Positions 30,166-38,573 are shown, counted from the first letter of the stretch. The stretch is 64,000 nt of DNA from Catenuloplanes atrovinosus (GCF_031458235.1 NZ_JAVDYB010000001.1:5256001-5320000), one strand, 5' to 3'. Notes: generated by a model not told the origin, from the letters alone. Numbers and translations are program-made.

Positions 30166-30975
30166 GTGCCAGCCGAGCAGATCACCTCGCCCGACGACGA
30201 CCGGATCGCGGACTACCGCGCGCTCACCGACGTGGAGTTGCGCACCCGGTGGGAGCCGCCGAACGGCCTGTTCATCGCGGAGGGCGAACTGGTGATCCGG
30301 CGCGCCGCCCGGGCCGGCTACCGGCTGCGCAGCGTGCTCGTCGACGCCAAGCGCGTGGACCAGCTCGCCGATCTCCCCGGCGACGCCCCGTTCTACGCCG
30401 CCACCCCGCCGGTCCTGGAGTCGATCACCGGCTTCCACGTGCACCGCGGCGTCCTCGCCTCCTTCCACCGCAAGCCCCCGCTCACCGTCACCGACGTACT
30501 CACCGGCGCGCACCGGCGCCTCGCGGTGCTGGAGGGCCTCAACACGCACACCAACTTGGGCGCACTGTTCCGCAGCGCCGCCGCGTTCGGCATGGACGCG
30601 GTGGTGCTCTCCCCGGACTGCGCCGACCCGCTCTACCGCCGCGCCGTGCGGGTCAGCATGGGCGAGGTCTTCGCCATCCCCTACGCCAAGGCGGAGGACT
30701 GGCCGGGCGCGCTGGACGAGATCCGCGCCGCCGGCTTCACGCTGCTGGCCATGACGCCGGCGCCGGACGCCGTACCGCTGCAGGGCCTGTCACCCGCGCA
30801 GCGGGCCCGGCCCGCGGTGTTGCTCGGCGCGGAGGGGCCGGGCTTGACGCGGCGGGCGCTGGCGGCGGCGGACGCGCGGGTCGCGATCCCGATGCACCGC
30901 GGCGTCGACTCCCTCAACGTGGCGACGGCGGCGGCGGTGGCGTTCTGGGAGCTGTCCAGAGAGGACGAACTTTAG
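30166..30975 (+). CDS. SpoU/TrmH-family RNA 2'-O-methyltransferase
   Basis: 269 residues from GTG 30166. An N-terminal substrate-binding part (LFIAEGELVIRRAARAGY) precedes the SPOUT knot domain with its three motifs: NTHTNLGALFRSAAAFG (motif 1), LLGAEGPGLTRRAL (motif 2) and IPMHRGVDSLNVATAAAVAFWEL (motif 3). These enzymes transfer a methyl group from SAM to ribose hydroxyls in tRNA or 23S rRNA; some actinomycete members give self-resistance to ribosome-targeting antibiotics. The target cannot be determined here. It is followed by the dispersed intergenic repeat. Confidence 0.92.
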   Translation: MPAEQITSPDDDRIADYRALTDVELRTRWEPPNGLFIAEGELVIRRAARAGYRLRSVLVDAKRVDQLADLPGDAPFYAATPPVLESITGFHVHRGVLASFHRKPPLTVTDVLTGAHRRLAVLEGLNTHTNLGALFRSAAAFGMDAVVLSPDCADPLYRRAVRVSMGEVFAIPYAKAEDWPGALDEIRAAGFTLLAMTPAPDAVPLQGLSPAQRARPAVLLGAEGPGLTRRALAAADARVAIPMHRGVDSLNVATAAAVAFWELSREDEL

Positions 30976-30976
30976 C

Positions 30977-31027
30977 CTTTCCCGCTTCCGGCGTGGCCGG
31001 GGTCCGCATGCTCCCGCGGGCACCGGT
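30977..31027 (+). repeat. Dispersed intergenic repeat, copy A
   Basis: Contains CCGCTTCCGGCGTGG, CCGCATGCTC and GCGGGCACCGGT in the same order as copies at 32973-33028 (inverted) and 40291-40351. It lies just after the methyltransferase stop. Core GCGGG...CCCGC can pair in the other copies but is degraded here. Confidence 0.6.
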
Positions 31028-31338
31028 CGTCGCTGGCGCTCCTCCCTTCCGCTTCCGCGGGTGACCGGCCCACACCCCGCTGCGGCCGGCTCGCGTGACG
31101 GTCCACTGTCGAGAGACTTATCTCAAGATCACCGAGGGTTGCGGCGAAGACATCACGGAGTGACGCCGCCGAGTCGACCAATCCGAAAACCACCAACCAA
31201 ACGGACAGATCGCGTCACCGAAATGCGGTGAATGGCGTGATGATCCGTCGCCTAGGCGACATCGATGCCGTTCTTGATTTCGCGACGGCCAACGGTAATA
31301 TCTCCACGTTTTTGCTTGCAACGGGGAGGAAGATCCAT
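31028..31338. other. Promoter region of the LPVTG surface protein
   Basis: 311 bp without a gene. The downstream part (31180-31320) is relatively AT-rich and includes GGTAATATCTCC, a plausible promoter zone. GGGGAGGA at 31323-31330 is the ribosome site for the ATG at 31339. No other structure is recognised. Confidence 0.45.
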
Positions 31339-32079
31339 ATGCGATGGAAGGTTTCGGCCGGTGTCCTGGTGGCGCTGGCCTTCATGATTCCGGCGGCGCC
31401 GGCGACGGCTCACGCCGCGCAGCCGGGGCTCGACGCGGCCTGCCAGACGGTCGAGCGCGTGGTGTACAAGGATTTCCGCCAGATCGTCACCATTGATCTG
31501 GATGCCGCCACCGATGTGGACGTCCGGGTGCTGGCCAACCAGATCCTGGCCGAGGCGAAGACCGAGTCCCTGCCCGTCGTGTCCCGCGTCCTGCAGGAGC
31601 GGCTCGACGGCACGCCGGAAAGCCTGCGGCAGTTCCTCAAGACGGAGCTGCGGCAGGCCTGGACGACGGATCTGCGGATCTCGGTGGGCCGGTCGTTGAC
31701 GGGCGCCGGCACCAACGTGAAGGCCGCCGGGCAGGACGTGCTCAACAAGGGCACCGTCGACGGCTACCTGGCGTACCTGAACGAGGGCCTGTACGCGGCG
31801 CGTGCGCTGGACTGCGCGTCGCAGCCGACCCCGACGCCGACCGCCACACCGACCGGCACGCCCAGCGCCACCCCCGGCGCCACGCCGGGCGGCACGGCGA
31901 CCGCCGCACCGACCGCGACGTCCTCCGCCAGCCCGGTCGCCGGCGGCGAGGGTGGCGGCGGGCTGCCGGTGACCGGTGCCGACACCGGAACCGTGGCCGC
32001 GATCGGCGCGGCGATCCTGCTCCTCGGCGGCGTCGCCTACCTGATCGGACGCCGGCGCCGTTCCCGTTTCGTGGCATAG
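31339..32079 (+). CDS. Sortase substrate with ALF-like repeats and Thr/Pro stalk
   Basis: 246 residues. A signal peptide (MRWKVSAGVLVALAFMIPAA, cleavage near AHA-AQ) leads into a helical domain of about 130 residues whose phrases LANQILAEA...LDGTPESLRQFLKTEL resemble the short ALF repeats of actinobacterial surface proteins. A Thr/Pro/Ala-rich stalk follows (PTPTPTATPTGTP), then a complete sorting signal: LPVTG at residues 209-213, a hydrophobic helix and the basic tail GRRRRSRF. A housekeeping sortase should link it to peptidoglycan. Two cysteines (DAACQ, ALDCAS) frame the helical domain and may form a disulfide. No sortase gene is in the window. Confidence 0.9.
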   Translation: MRWKVSAGVLVALAFMIPAAPATAHAAQPGLDAACQTVERVVYKDFRQIVTIDLDAATDVDVRVLANQILAEAKTESLPVVSRVLQERLDGTPESLRQFLKTELRQAWTTDLRISVGRSLTGAGTNVKAAGQDVLNKGTVDGYLAYLNEGLYAARALDCASQPTPTPTATPTGTPSATPGATPGGTATAAPTATSSASPVAGGEGGGGLPVTGADTGTVAAIGAAILLLGGVAYLIGRRRRSRFVA

Positions 32080-32088
32080 CCGCTCCAC

Positions 32089-32121
32089 CCGCCCGGCTGG
32101 CCCCCTCGTCCAGCCGGGCGG
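32089..32121 (+). terminator. Terminator after the LPVTG gene
   Basis: Perfect 12-bp arms CCGCCCGGCTGG (32089-32100) and CCAGCCGGGCGG (32110-32121), 9-base loop, ten bases past the stop. The 250 bp that follow hold no convincing gene. Confidence 0.85.
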
Positions 32122-32368
32122 AATCGGCACCGTGACCCCGGGGCGACCAGGGAGCACGCATGCCGGAGGCCGACTGGTCGCGGACGGGGGCGGCTACCCG
32201 ACCGGGACCGGCGGACGGCGGCCCCGGCCTGGAGAGAGGACTTCGCCCGCTTCGCCCTCGGCTGGCGCCTCGATCGAGTCCCGGCTCCGCGACGAGATGA
32301 CGCTCCCGGCCGGCGGCGGATCCGTATAACGGCTGGCGAGCCGGACGGCCGTGAGCCATCGTTGAGTC

Positions 32369-32905
32369 GTGATCACGGTTCAGCGGGTACGGGTCCGATG
32401 GAGCGCCGCCGCGCGGGGCGCCCCACACGCCGACCTCCGCCGGGGGCTGAGTGCCGCGGTGCCGCTGCCCGTCCTGCCGCCGGGGCACGAGGTAGCGGTT
32501 CACGACGTGGTCTACGACGAGGGCACCGGATATCGGCGCCATGACGACGTGCGCGGCGACGGCGCCGTGCAGGCCGTTGAGCTGGGCCTGTGGTTCACCA
32601 CCGCGGGCACCACCGTGATCGTCGACCGGATACCCGGCGGCGCGGCGTTTCCCCGCGATCGTGGCAAGTCCCGCCTGTTCGCCCTCGCGCCGGGACAGGT
32701 GGGCCGCTACCGGGCCAACTTCCGGTTCACGTTCACCCGATGCTCTTGCGACCCGAGCTGGTTCTACGAGGACTGGCTGGTGCACGTCGGCAACGGCCCG
32801 CCCGGGCCCGGCTGGTTCGACCGCGGTGACCCGGACCACCACGCCGACCACCGCGTGCATCTCTACGGCGGAACCACCTCGCCGCGGAGCCGCGTCCGCC
32901 GCTAG
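32369..32905 (+). CDS. Hypothetical protein
   Basis: 178 residues from GTG 32369 (MITVQRVRVRWSAAAR when initiated). It has no signal peptide or helix. The middle is beta-rich (AVELGLWFTTAGTTVIVDRI), and the second half holds two cysteines close together (RCSCDPSWFYEDWLVHVGNG) and many His/Asp near the end (DPDHHADHRVHLYGG), which could bind metal. No family is recognised. No strong ribosome site precedes the start. Codon use matches neighbours, so it is probably a real, possibly lineage-restricted gene. Confidence 0.6.
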   Translation: MITVQRVRVRWSAAARGAPHADLRRGLSAAVPLPVLPPGHEVAVHDVVYDEGTGYRRHDDVRGDGAVQAVELGLWFTTAGTTVIVDRIPGGAAFPRDRGKSRLFALAPGQVGRYRANFRFTFTRCSCDPSWFYEDWLVHVGNGPPGPGWFDRGDPDHHADHRVHLYGGTTSPRSRVRR

Positions 32906-32972
32906 GGCGTCTACAGGACGATCTCGTCATCGACCAGGATCGGGTGCGGCGAGGCGCACGGGGTTGGGCGGG

Positions 32973-33028
32973 CACCGCGGGACCGGTGCCCGCTCCGAGC
33001 ATGCGGGCCGCACCACGCCGGGAACGGG
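32973..33028 (-). repeat. Dispersed intergenic repeat, copy B (inverted)
   Basis: On the minus strand it reads CCGTTCCCGGCGTGG, CCCGCATGCTCGGAG, then GCGGGCACCGGTCCCGC. It matches copy C over the core with one visible difference and copy A over both outer blocks. It lies between convergent genes. Confidence 0.65.
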
Positions 33029-33041
33029 ACGATGAAGCGGA

Positions 33042-33332
33042 TTACTGGCTTTCGCTCTTTTCCGGGCGGCGGCGCAGCAGCGCGGCCGAGAAGAAGAGGT
33101 AGACCGGGACGATCGCGCCGACCACGCCGATGATGGTGTCGGTCTGGTCGAGGCCGAGGATCAGCACCATCACCGCGATGCCGGCCACGCAGAGCAGGCC
33201 GACGCCGGCCGCGAGCAGCTGGCGGACGGACGGTGGGCGCTCGCGGAGCCAGCGGAGCAGGTAGTAGACGAACGTCTCGACCGCGATGATGCCGGCGGTG
33301 ACGCCGATCGCGATCCAGTGCGCGGCGATCAC
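33042..33332 (-). CDS. Small three-helix membrane protein
   Basis: 96 residues from GTG 33332, overlapping the solute-binding protein stop by four bases (GTGA). Three hydrophobic stretches (about 3-22, 39-58 and 64-87) leave only short charged loops (RWLRERPPSVR) and a charged C-terminus (RRRPEKSESQ). It is too short for an ABC permease. The coupling suggests it anchors or assists the solute-binding protein, but the function is unknown. Confidence 0.8.
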   Translation of the reverse strand: MIAAHWIAIGVTAGIIAVETFVYYLLRWLRERPPSVRQLLAAGVGLLCVAGIAVMVLILGLDQTDTIIGVVGAIVPVYLFFSAALLRRRPEKSESQ

Positions 33333-34540
33333 GAGAGTTCCCGGTGCATCGCGTCGATGAACTCGCGTTCCACCGGCCGGCCGTCCCGGAGCGCCGGCAG
33401 CGCGTGCCGCACCATCACGTCGGCGAACGCGCGGTAGCCGGGGTGGATCGGGCGCAGCCGCGCGCCCTCGACCAGGTCGCGCAGCAGGCCGAGGTGCGGG
33501 ACGGCGCGGACCACGCCGACGTTGTCGTCGTAGGCGCGGCGGTGCGTCGGCACGAAGCCGTGCATGGCCAGCACCTTCTGCGACTCCGGGCCGGTCAGGA
33601 ACTCGATCAGGCGCCAGGCCTGGTCCCGGTGCGGGCCGCCGGCGACCAGCGCGAGGTTCTGCCCGCCGAGCATGCCCTGCGGCAGGGCCAGCACGTCCAG
33701 CTGGTCGGCGGGCGCCTTGTCGCGGCGGTACGCCTCCAGCGCGGGCCACGCGGTCGGCCAGTTCCGCAGGTAGTCCGCCTCTCCCTCGTTGAACCGGTCG
33801 GTGGCGGAGTCCTCGGTGTCGGCCGCGATCAGGCGCTCGGCGGTCAGCGAGTTGCGAATCGTGTTGAGCACGGTGCGCCAGCGGATCAGCGCCTCGTCCG
33901 GCGGGAGCTGGGAGAGCAGCCCGTCCTCCTCCCGGAGCAGGCCCGAGTCGAGCGTCGCGACCAGTTCCAGCACGTTGACCACGAAGGCCTCGTAGGAGGC
34001 GGAGTTCGCGGGGCTCAGCTGCATCAGCAGCGTCCCGGGATTGCGCTCGGTGAGGAATTCGGCGAGCCGCGGCTCGGTGGTCCCGCCCGGTCCGCGCCGG
34101 AACAGCACGCCGACGTCGGAGTTGAACGGCACGGCGTAGTCCCGGCCCTGCCACTGGCAGGTCTGCAGCGGCTTGGAGAGGTACGCCCGGTTGTGCGGGA
34201 CGTCGATCGGCTCGATCAGGCCCTCCTCCGCGAACGCGGGCACGTCGATCACGTCCAGGTTGACGATGTCGACGGTGTGGTCGCGGGCCGCGTTCTGCAG
34301 CTCGACGCGCTGGTCGGAGGTGGACGACCCGTACGGCACGATGGCCGCCTGCGCCTCCGGGTGGGCCACGTTCCACTGCCGGATCAGCGTTTCGCGGCCG
34401 CCGGAGTCGTCGGAGCCGCTGCCGATGCGAAGCGTGATGGGTGGGCCGGGGGCGGAGAGCAGGTAGGTGGCGGACGCGGTGATCGATCCGCAGGTCAGCA
34501 CGCCCACGAGGAAGGACCGGCGAGAGTACGGCTGCACCAT
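33329..34540 (-). CDS. Extracellular solute-binding protein with Tat signal
   Basis: 403 residues from ATG 34540 (MVQPYSRRSFLVGVL), preceded by GGGGGTG. The SRRSFL twin-arginine motif and hydrophobic core predict Tat export; there is no lipobox. The mature part has the family 1 sugar-type binding-protein pattern: TLIRQWNVAHPEAQAAIV, VDIVNLDVIDVPAFAEEGLIEPID, DYAVPFNSDVGVLFRR and a WRLIEFLTGPESQKVLA block. Normally such proteins feed an ABC importer, but no permease or ATPase lies beside it; the partners are a three-helix protein and, upstream, SPFH/NfeD genes. A role in sensing or scaffolding is possible. Confidence 0.88.
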   Translation of the reverse strand: MVQPYSRRSFLVGVLTCGSITASATYLLSAPGPPITLRIGSGSDDSGGRETLIRQWNVAHPEAQAAIVPYGSSTSDQRVELQNAARDHTVDIVNLDVIDVPAFAEEGLIEPIDVPHNRAYLSKPLQTCQWQGRDYAVPFNSDVGVLFRRGPGGTTEPRLAEFLTERNPGTLLMQLSPANSASYEAFVVNVLELVATLDSGLLREEDGLLSQLPPDEALIRWRTVLNTIRNSLTAERLIAADTEDSATDRFNEGEADYLRNWPTAWPALEAYRRDKAPADQLDVLALPQGMLGGQNLALVAGGPHRDQAWRLIEFLTGPESQKVLAMHGFVPTHRRAYDDNVGVVRAVPHLGLLRDLVEGARLRPIHPGYRAFADVMVRHALPALRDGRPVEREFIDAMHRELS

Positions 34541-34598
34541 GGACACCCCCGTCGCCACCTGCGTGAACGACCTTCGAGCATAGACCATCGCCACAACG

Positions 34599-35447
34599 TC
34601 AGCCGGGGAGCGCGCACCGTTCCCGGACGAAGCCGAACAGCGTGGCCCGCGCGCCGGCGGGCACGTCGATCAGGGTGTACACGGGCGGAGCGTCGCCGAC
34701 AGCGAGCCAGGCGGGGAACTCGTACGGCTTCTTCACCTCGCCGACCGCGTGCGGGTCGCACCGGTTGGAGTCGATCGTGACGGGGAGGTCCACCGCACCC
34801 TGCGTGGCCGCGAGCGTGCGCGCGGACGAGGCCGGCGTCAGCGTGTAGAGCACGCTGCCCCGGACCTCCGTCATCGTGACCGGCGCGGTCCCGCCGGTGC
34901 GGGTCAGCCGGACCACCGCGTCCAGCGCGCCGTCCGGGCGGGCGCGCAGCCCGGCGAGCGTGGCGGTGGCGACCCGGGCCACCTCGGCCTGCTCGCAGTC
35001 CGCGCGCAGGAGCGAGGTTAACAGCTCACTGGGGTACGGCAGTGGCAGCGCGACCTCCCGCGTGCCGTCGCCGTCCCGCACGCCCAGCACGGCCGTGGCC
35101 GGCTCCGCGGTCAGCGTGGCCGCGGGCCCGGTGCAGACGCCGTGGCCGTAGCCGACGCGGATGTCCGTGCGCACGTCGCCGGTCCGCACCAGCGTGTCCG
35201 TGTCGATCGGCCCGGTGCCGGCGAACGACCGCGACCACAGCTCCGCGCGGACCACCTGGACCGGCGCGTCGCCGCGGTTGCTGAGCTGGATCTTGACGGT
35301 GCGCAGCGCCTGGTCGGTGCGGTACTGCACCAGGTCCGCGCCGAGCGGCACCGGCGGCCTCCTCGTGACGACCGCGGCCACCACCACGGACGCGGACGCG
35401 ATCGCCACGAGGGACGCGACACCGATCAGGACAGCTCTCCACCGCAC
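34599..35447 (-). CDS. Membrane-anchored exported protein of unknown function
   Basis: 282 residues from GTG 35447, five bases after the SPFH stop. One N-terminal helix (AVLIGVASLVAIASASVVVAAVV) anchors it, with the rest outside. The exported part has two beta-rich segments (LRTVKIQLSNRGDAPVQVV; then VRGSVLYTLTPASSARTL) resembling Ig-like folds and four cysteines (GVCTGPA, RADCEQ, SNRCDPH, RERCALP) likely in two disulfides. No family is recognised. It lies in the NfeD-SPFH-binding protein gene string. Confidence 0.78.
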   Translation of the reverse strand: MRWRAVLIGVASLVAIASASVVVAAVVTRRPPVPLGADLVQYRTDQALRTVKIQLSNRGDAPVQVVRAELWSRSFAGTGPIDTDTLVRTGDVRTDIRVGYGHGVCTGPAATLTAEPATAVLGVRDGDGTREVALPLPYPSELLTSLLRADCEQAEVARVATATLAGLRARPDGALDAVVRLTRTGGTAPVTMTEVRGSVLYTLTPASSARTLAATQGAVDLPVTIDSNRCDPHAVGEVKKPYEFPAWLAVGDAPPVYTLIDVPAGARATLFGFVRERCALPG

Positions 35448-35452
35448 GGGCG

Positions 35453-36568
35453 CTAAGCCTTCTCCACCCGCGACGGCTCGTACAGGCCGGTCACCGCGGA
35501 CGCGGGTGCCGGTGCGGACGCGGGCAGGCCCTTCGGCGCGCCGGGGTCGGCCGGCGCGCTGACCTCGGCCTCGGCGGCCTTGGCGGCGTCCGCGACCTCG
35601 CGGGCGGCCGCGGCGGCCTCCTCGGCGGCGCGGGCCGCCTCCTCCTCCACGTCGGTCGCGACGTTGGTCGCGGCCGGCGCGTCGTCGGCGGTGCCGGCCA
35701 GGCCGCCGAGCGCGCCGCTGAGCCCTTCCAGGGCCTTGGTCAGCTCGGCCGGGACCACCCACACCTTGTTGGCCGAGCCCTGCGCGATCTGCGGCAGCGC
35801 CTGAAGGTACTGGTAGGCCAGCACCTTCTGGCTCGGGTTCGCGGTGTGGATGGCGTCGAAGACCGTGCGGATCGCCTTGGCCTGGCCCTCGGCCTGGAGG
35901 ATGCGGGCCTGCCGGTCACCGTCGGCGCGGAGTACCGCGGCCTGCTTCTCGCCCTCGGCCGTGAGAATCTGCGCCTGCTTGTGACCCTCCGCGTTCAGGA
36001 TCGCGGCGCGGCGGTCCCGCTCCGCGCGCATCTGCTTCTCCATCGAGTCGCGGATGCTGACCGGCGGCTCGATCGCCTTGATCTCCACGCGGGTGACCTT
36101 GATGCCCCACCGGCCGGACGCCTCGTCCAGCACGCCGGAGAGGTGCCGGTTGATCTCCTCGCGGCTGGTCAGCGCGCGCTCCAGGTCGAACGAGCCGATC
36201 ACGTTGCGCAGCGTGGTGACGGTGAGCTGCTCGATCGCCTGAAGGAAGTTCGCGATCTGGTACGTCGCGTCCGCCGAATTGATCACCCGGAAGTAGAGCA
36301 CGGTGTCGATCGAGACGCTCAGGTTGTCCGACGTGATCATTCCCTGCGGCGGGAAGCTGACCACCTGCTCACGCACGTCCACCTTGGTCCGGACCTGATC
36401 GATGAACGGCACCAGCAGATTGAGTCCGGGCGTCAGGGTCCGCTGGTATTTCCCGAGACGCTCCACGATGTATTCGCGCTGCTGCGGCACGATCTTCAGC
36501 GCCGAGGCGAGCGTGACCACCACGATGAGGGCGATGGCGCCGACGAGCACGCCGATGATTGTTTCCAT
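35453..36568 (-). CDS. SPFH/Band 7 protein (stomatin/QmcA type)
   Basis: 371 residues. An N-terminal helix (IIGVLVGAIALIVVVTLASAL) is followed by the SPFH domain (about 25-200: PQQREYIVERLGKYQRTLTPGLNLLVPF, NVIGSFDLERALTSREEIN, RWGIKVTRVEIKAIEPP) and a long charged coiled coil (MEKQMRAERDRRAAILNAEG, then AEGEKQAAVLRADGDRQ). The Ala/Glu-rich C-terminus is low complexity. Such proteins oligomerise into ring or cage scaffolds at the membrane, usually with an NfeD partner; the NfeD gene is immediately upstream with no gap. It should organise membrane domains or guard protein quality. Confidence 0.95.
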   Translation of the reverse strand: METIIGVLVGAIALIVVVTLASALKIVPQQREYIVERLGKYQRTLTPGLNLLVPFIDQVRTKVDVREQVVSFPPQGMITSDNLSVSIDTVLYFRVINSADATYQIANFLQAIEQLTVTTLRNVIGSFDLERALTSREEINRHLSGVLDEASGRWGIKVTRVEIKAIEPPVSIRDSMEKQMRAERDRRAAILNAEGHKQAQILTAEGEKQAAVLRADGDRQARILQAEGQAKAIRTVFDAIHTANPSQKVLAYQYLQALPQIAQGSANKVWVVPAELTKALEGLSGALGGLAGTADDAPAATNVATDVEEEAARAAEEAAAAAREVADAAKAAEAEVSAPADPGAPKGLPASAPAPASAVTGLYEPSRVEKA

Positions 36569-37042
36569 CTATTCCTCCAACTCCGCCCGCGCGGCCGGCC
36601 CGATTCCCTCGCGCCAGACGTAGACGGTCGCTCCCCGAACCTTGATCACTCGAACGCGCTCGCCGGCCTCGTACGACTCGGTGTCGTCGAACGGCCGCGC
36701 GCTCCACAGCTCGCCACCGATCTTGACCTGCCCGTGCTCGCCGTCGACCCGCTCCAGCACCGTGGCGGTCTCGCCCTCCAGGCTGTGCGCGCTGAAGTGG
36801 TGCGGGTCGTCGCCGGACTCGGCGGTCAGCCGGTGCTTGCGGATCACCGGCCAGAACGCGGCCATCGTGGCGGCGGAGACCCCGGCGAACACGGCGAGCT
36901 GCACGGCCACACCGAATCCGAGCGCGGCGGCGCCGGCCGCGGCGAACGCGCCGGCCGCGAACATGACGAGGAACAGCGTGGCCGTGAAGATCTCGGCGAC
37001 GGCCAGAACGGCGCCGAGCGCGATCCACAGAATGGGCTCCAC
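36569..37042 (-). CDS. NfeD-family membrane protein
   Basis: 157 residues, the short NfeD form lacking the ClpP-like protease domain. Two or three helices (LWIALGAVLAVAEIFTATLFL, then FAAAGAAALGFGV and VQLAVFAGVSAATMAAFW) precede a C-terminal OB-fold (about 85-155: GETATVLERVDGEHGQVKIGGELW, AGERVRVIKVRGATVYV). Short NfeD proteins pair with SPFH proteins, and here the SPFH ATG directly follows the stop codon. The OB-fold is thought to bind the SPFH ring. It is the first gene of the apparent five-gene string running to 33042. Confidence 0.92.
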   Translation of the reverse strand: MEPILWIALGAVLAVAEIFTATLFLVMFAAGAFAAAGAAALGFGVAVQLAVFAGVSAATMAAFWPVIRKHRLTAESGDDPHHFSAHSLEGETATVLERVDGEHGQVKIGGELWSARPFDDTESYEAGERVRVIKVRGATVYVWREGIGPAARAELEE

Positions 37043-37244
37043 GAATCGATCGTGTCACGCCCGCGCACGTACCGCGAATGCTCGGGATCTTGATTGATTC
37101 ATCGATTCTCCGCACGGCCCGCGCGGCAACGTCCCGGGCGCCGGAAATGCGTTAGATTGTCGTGCAATGTACCGGTCTTCCCCCGGACCGCGGTATGACG
37201 AAAACCTTAACGAAGAACGATTCCCCTGTACGGGAGTGAGTCTC
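37043..37244. promoter_or_regulatory. Divergent promoter region with -10-like TAGATT
   Basis: AT-richer than its surroundings, between nfeD and the serine-hydrolase-like gene. TAGATT at 37153-37158 matches an actinobacterial -10 box on the plus strand. GGGAG at 37232-37236 sits eight bases before TTG 37245 and decides that start. Confidence 0.5.
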
Positions 37245-38573
37245 TTGTCGCTGTTGCCGGAAACCAGCAGGCGGGTCACCGAGATCGTCACGTCGGCGCA
37301 GTCAGCCGGCCGGGTGCCGTCACTGGTGCTCGGCGTCGTGCGGGACCGGGCCCTGGTCTGCTTCACCGGCGCCGGCGAGCAGCCCCGCCCGGACGCGAAG
37401 ACGCAGTACCGGATCGGCCCGATCACCAAGACGATGACCGCGGCGATGGTCCTCCAGCTGCGCGACGAGGGCGCGTTCTCGCTGGACGACCTGGTCTACC
37501 GGCACCTGCCCGGCACCTCCATCGGCGGCGTCACGCTGCGGCAGTTGCTCGCGCACGTGGCCGGCCTGCAGCGGGAGCCGGACGGCGACTGGTGGGAGCG
37601 CACCACCGGCGGCGACGTGGACCGGCTCGTCGAGGGGCTGTCGTTCGAGAAGATCGCCTGGCCGCCGTACCGGACGTACCACTACTCCCACCTGGCGTAC
37701 GGCGTACTCGGCGCGGTGCTCCAGCGGGTGACCGGCGAGACCTGGCCGTCGCTGCTGGCCAAGCGCGTGATCGACCCGCTCGGCATGAAGCGCACCACGT
37801 ACCACCCGGTCGAGCCGTTCGCCCGCGGGTACGTCGTGCACCCCTGGCACCACACGCTCAGCGAGGAGCCGCGGCCGGACGCGGGCGCGATGGCACCGGC
37901 CGGGCAGCTCTGGTCCACCGTCACCGACCTGGCCAAATGGGCGGCGTTCCTGGCCGACCCGGTCCCCACCGTGCTGTCCCGCGAGACCGTGGCCGAGATG
38001 TGCGCGCCGGTCGCGATCAGCGACCTCGAGTCGTGGACGCACGGGCACGGCCTGGGCGTGGAGCTCTACCGCGTCGGCGAGCGCGTCTTCACCGGTCACA
38101 GCGGATCCATGCCCGGGTACGCCGCGCAACTCACCGTGCACCGCCCCACCCGCACCGGCGTGGTCGCGTTCGCCAACGCGTACACCATGCCCACGCCCGG
38201 CGGCCTGCGCGCGGTCAGCACGGACGCGCTCACCGCGGTGCTCGACCTGGAACCGCCGCTGCCCCGGCCGTGGCGCGCCCCCGGCACGCCGCCGCCCGCG
38301 GACGCCGAGCCGCTGTGCGGGCGCTGGTGGTGGATGGGCCGCGAGTACGAGGTCAGCTGGCACGGCGAGGCGGCGGAGCTGCGAATGACGTGCGTGACGC
38401 TGCCGGGCCGGGACGCCTGGCACTTCCGCCGCGAGCCGGAGGGCCGGTGGCGCGGCCAGACCGGGTCCAACGCGGGCGAGATCCTGCGGCCGATCGCGGA
38501 CGACGCGGGCGCGGTGTCCGCACTGGACATCGCGACCGCGGTGTTCACCCGCGCTGCTCCCGCGGCACCGTGA
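37245..38573 (+). CDS. Serine-hydrolase (beta-lactamase fold) homologue lacking the nucleophile
   Basis: 442 residues from TTG 37245; GTG 37236 is an alternative without a ribosome site. The fold is that of class C beta-lactamases and DD-peptidases: DEGAFSLDDLVYRHLPG, LLAHVAGL, LGMKRTTYHPVEPF and GHSGSMPGYAA (the third, HxG box) are in place. But the first motif, normally SxxK, reads P59-I-T-K62, and the second, YxN, reads Y147-S-H149. With the nucleophile replaced by proline, acyl-enzyme chemistry should be impossible. No signal peptide is seen, so the protein is cytoplasmic. A C-terminal lipocalin-like segment follows (LCGRWWWMGREYEVSW). It may be a binding or regulatory pseudoenzyme. Its 3' end overlaps DUF3097 by 29 bp. 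Confidence 0.85.
   Translation: MSLLPETSRRVTEIVTSAQSAGRVPSLVLGVVRDRALVCFTGAGEQPRPDAKTQYRIGPITKTMTAAMVLQLRDEGAFSLDDLVYRHLPGTSIGGVTLRQLLAHVAGLQREPDGDWWERTTGGDVDRLVEGLSFEKIAWPPYRTYHYSHLAYGVLGAVLQRVTGETWPSLLAKRVIDPLGMKRTTYHPVEPFARGYVVHPWHHTLSEEPRPDAGAMAPAGQLWSTVTDLAKWAAFLADPVPTVLSRETVAEMCAPVAISDLESWTHGHGLGVELYRVGERVFTGHSGSMPGYAAQLTVHRPTRTGVVAFANAYTMPTPGGLRAVSTDALTAVLDLEPPLPRPWRAPGTPPPADAEPLCGRWWWMGREYEVSWHGEAAELRMTCVTLPGRDAWHFRREPEGRWRGQTGSNAGEILRPIADDAGAVSALDIATAVFTRAAPAAP

Noticed and set aside
32122-32368. Small ORF between the LPVTG terminator and the hypothetical gene
   Set aside because: Several short frames exist (one reads WREDFARFALGWRLD), but none has a ribosome site, length or recognisable family.
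34599-35762. Longer version of the anchored protein starting at 35762
   Set aside because: The extra 105 residues lie inside the SPFH gene in another frame and are Arg/Gly-rich; GTG 35447 puts a signal anchor at the N-terminus.
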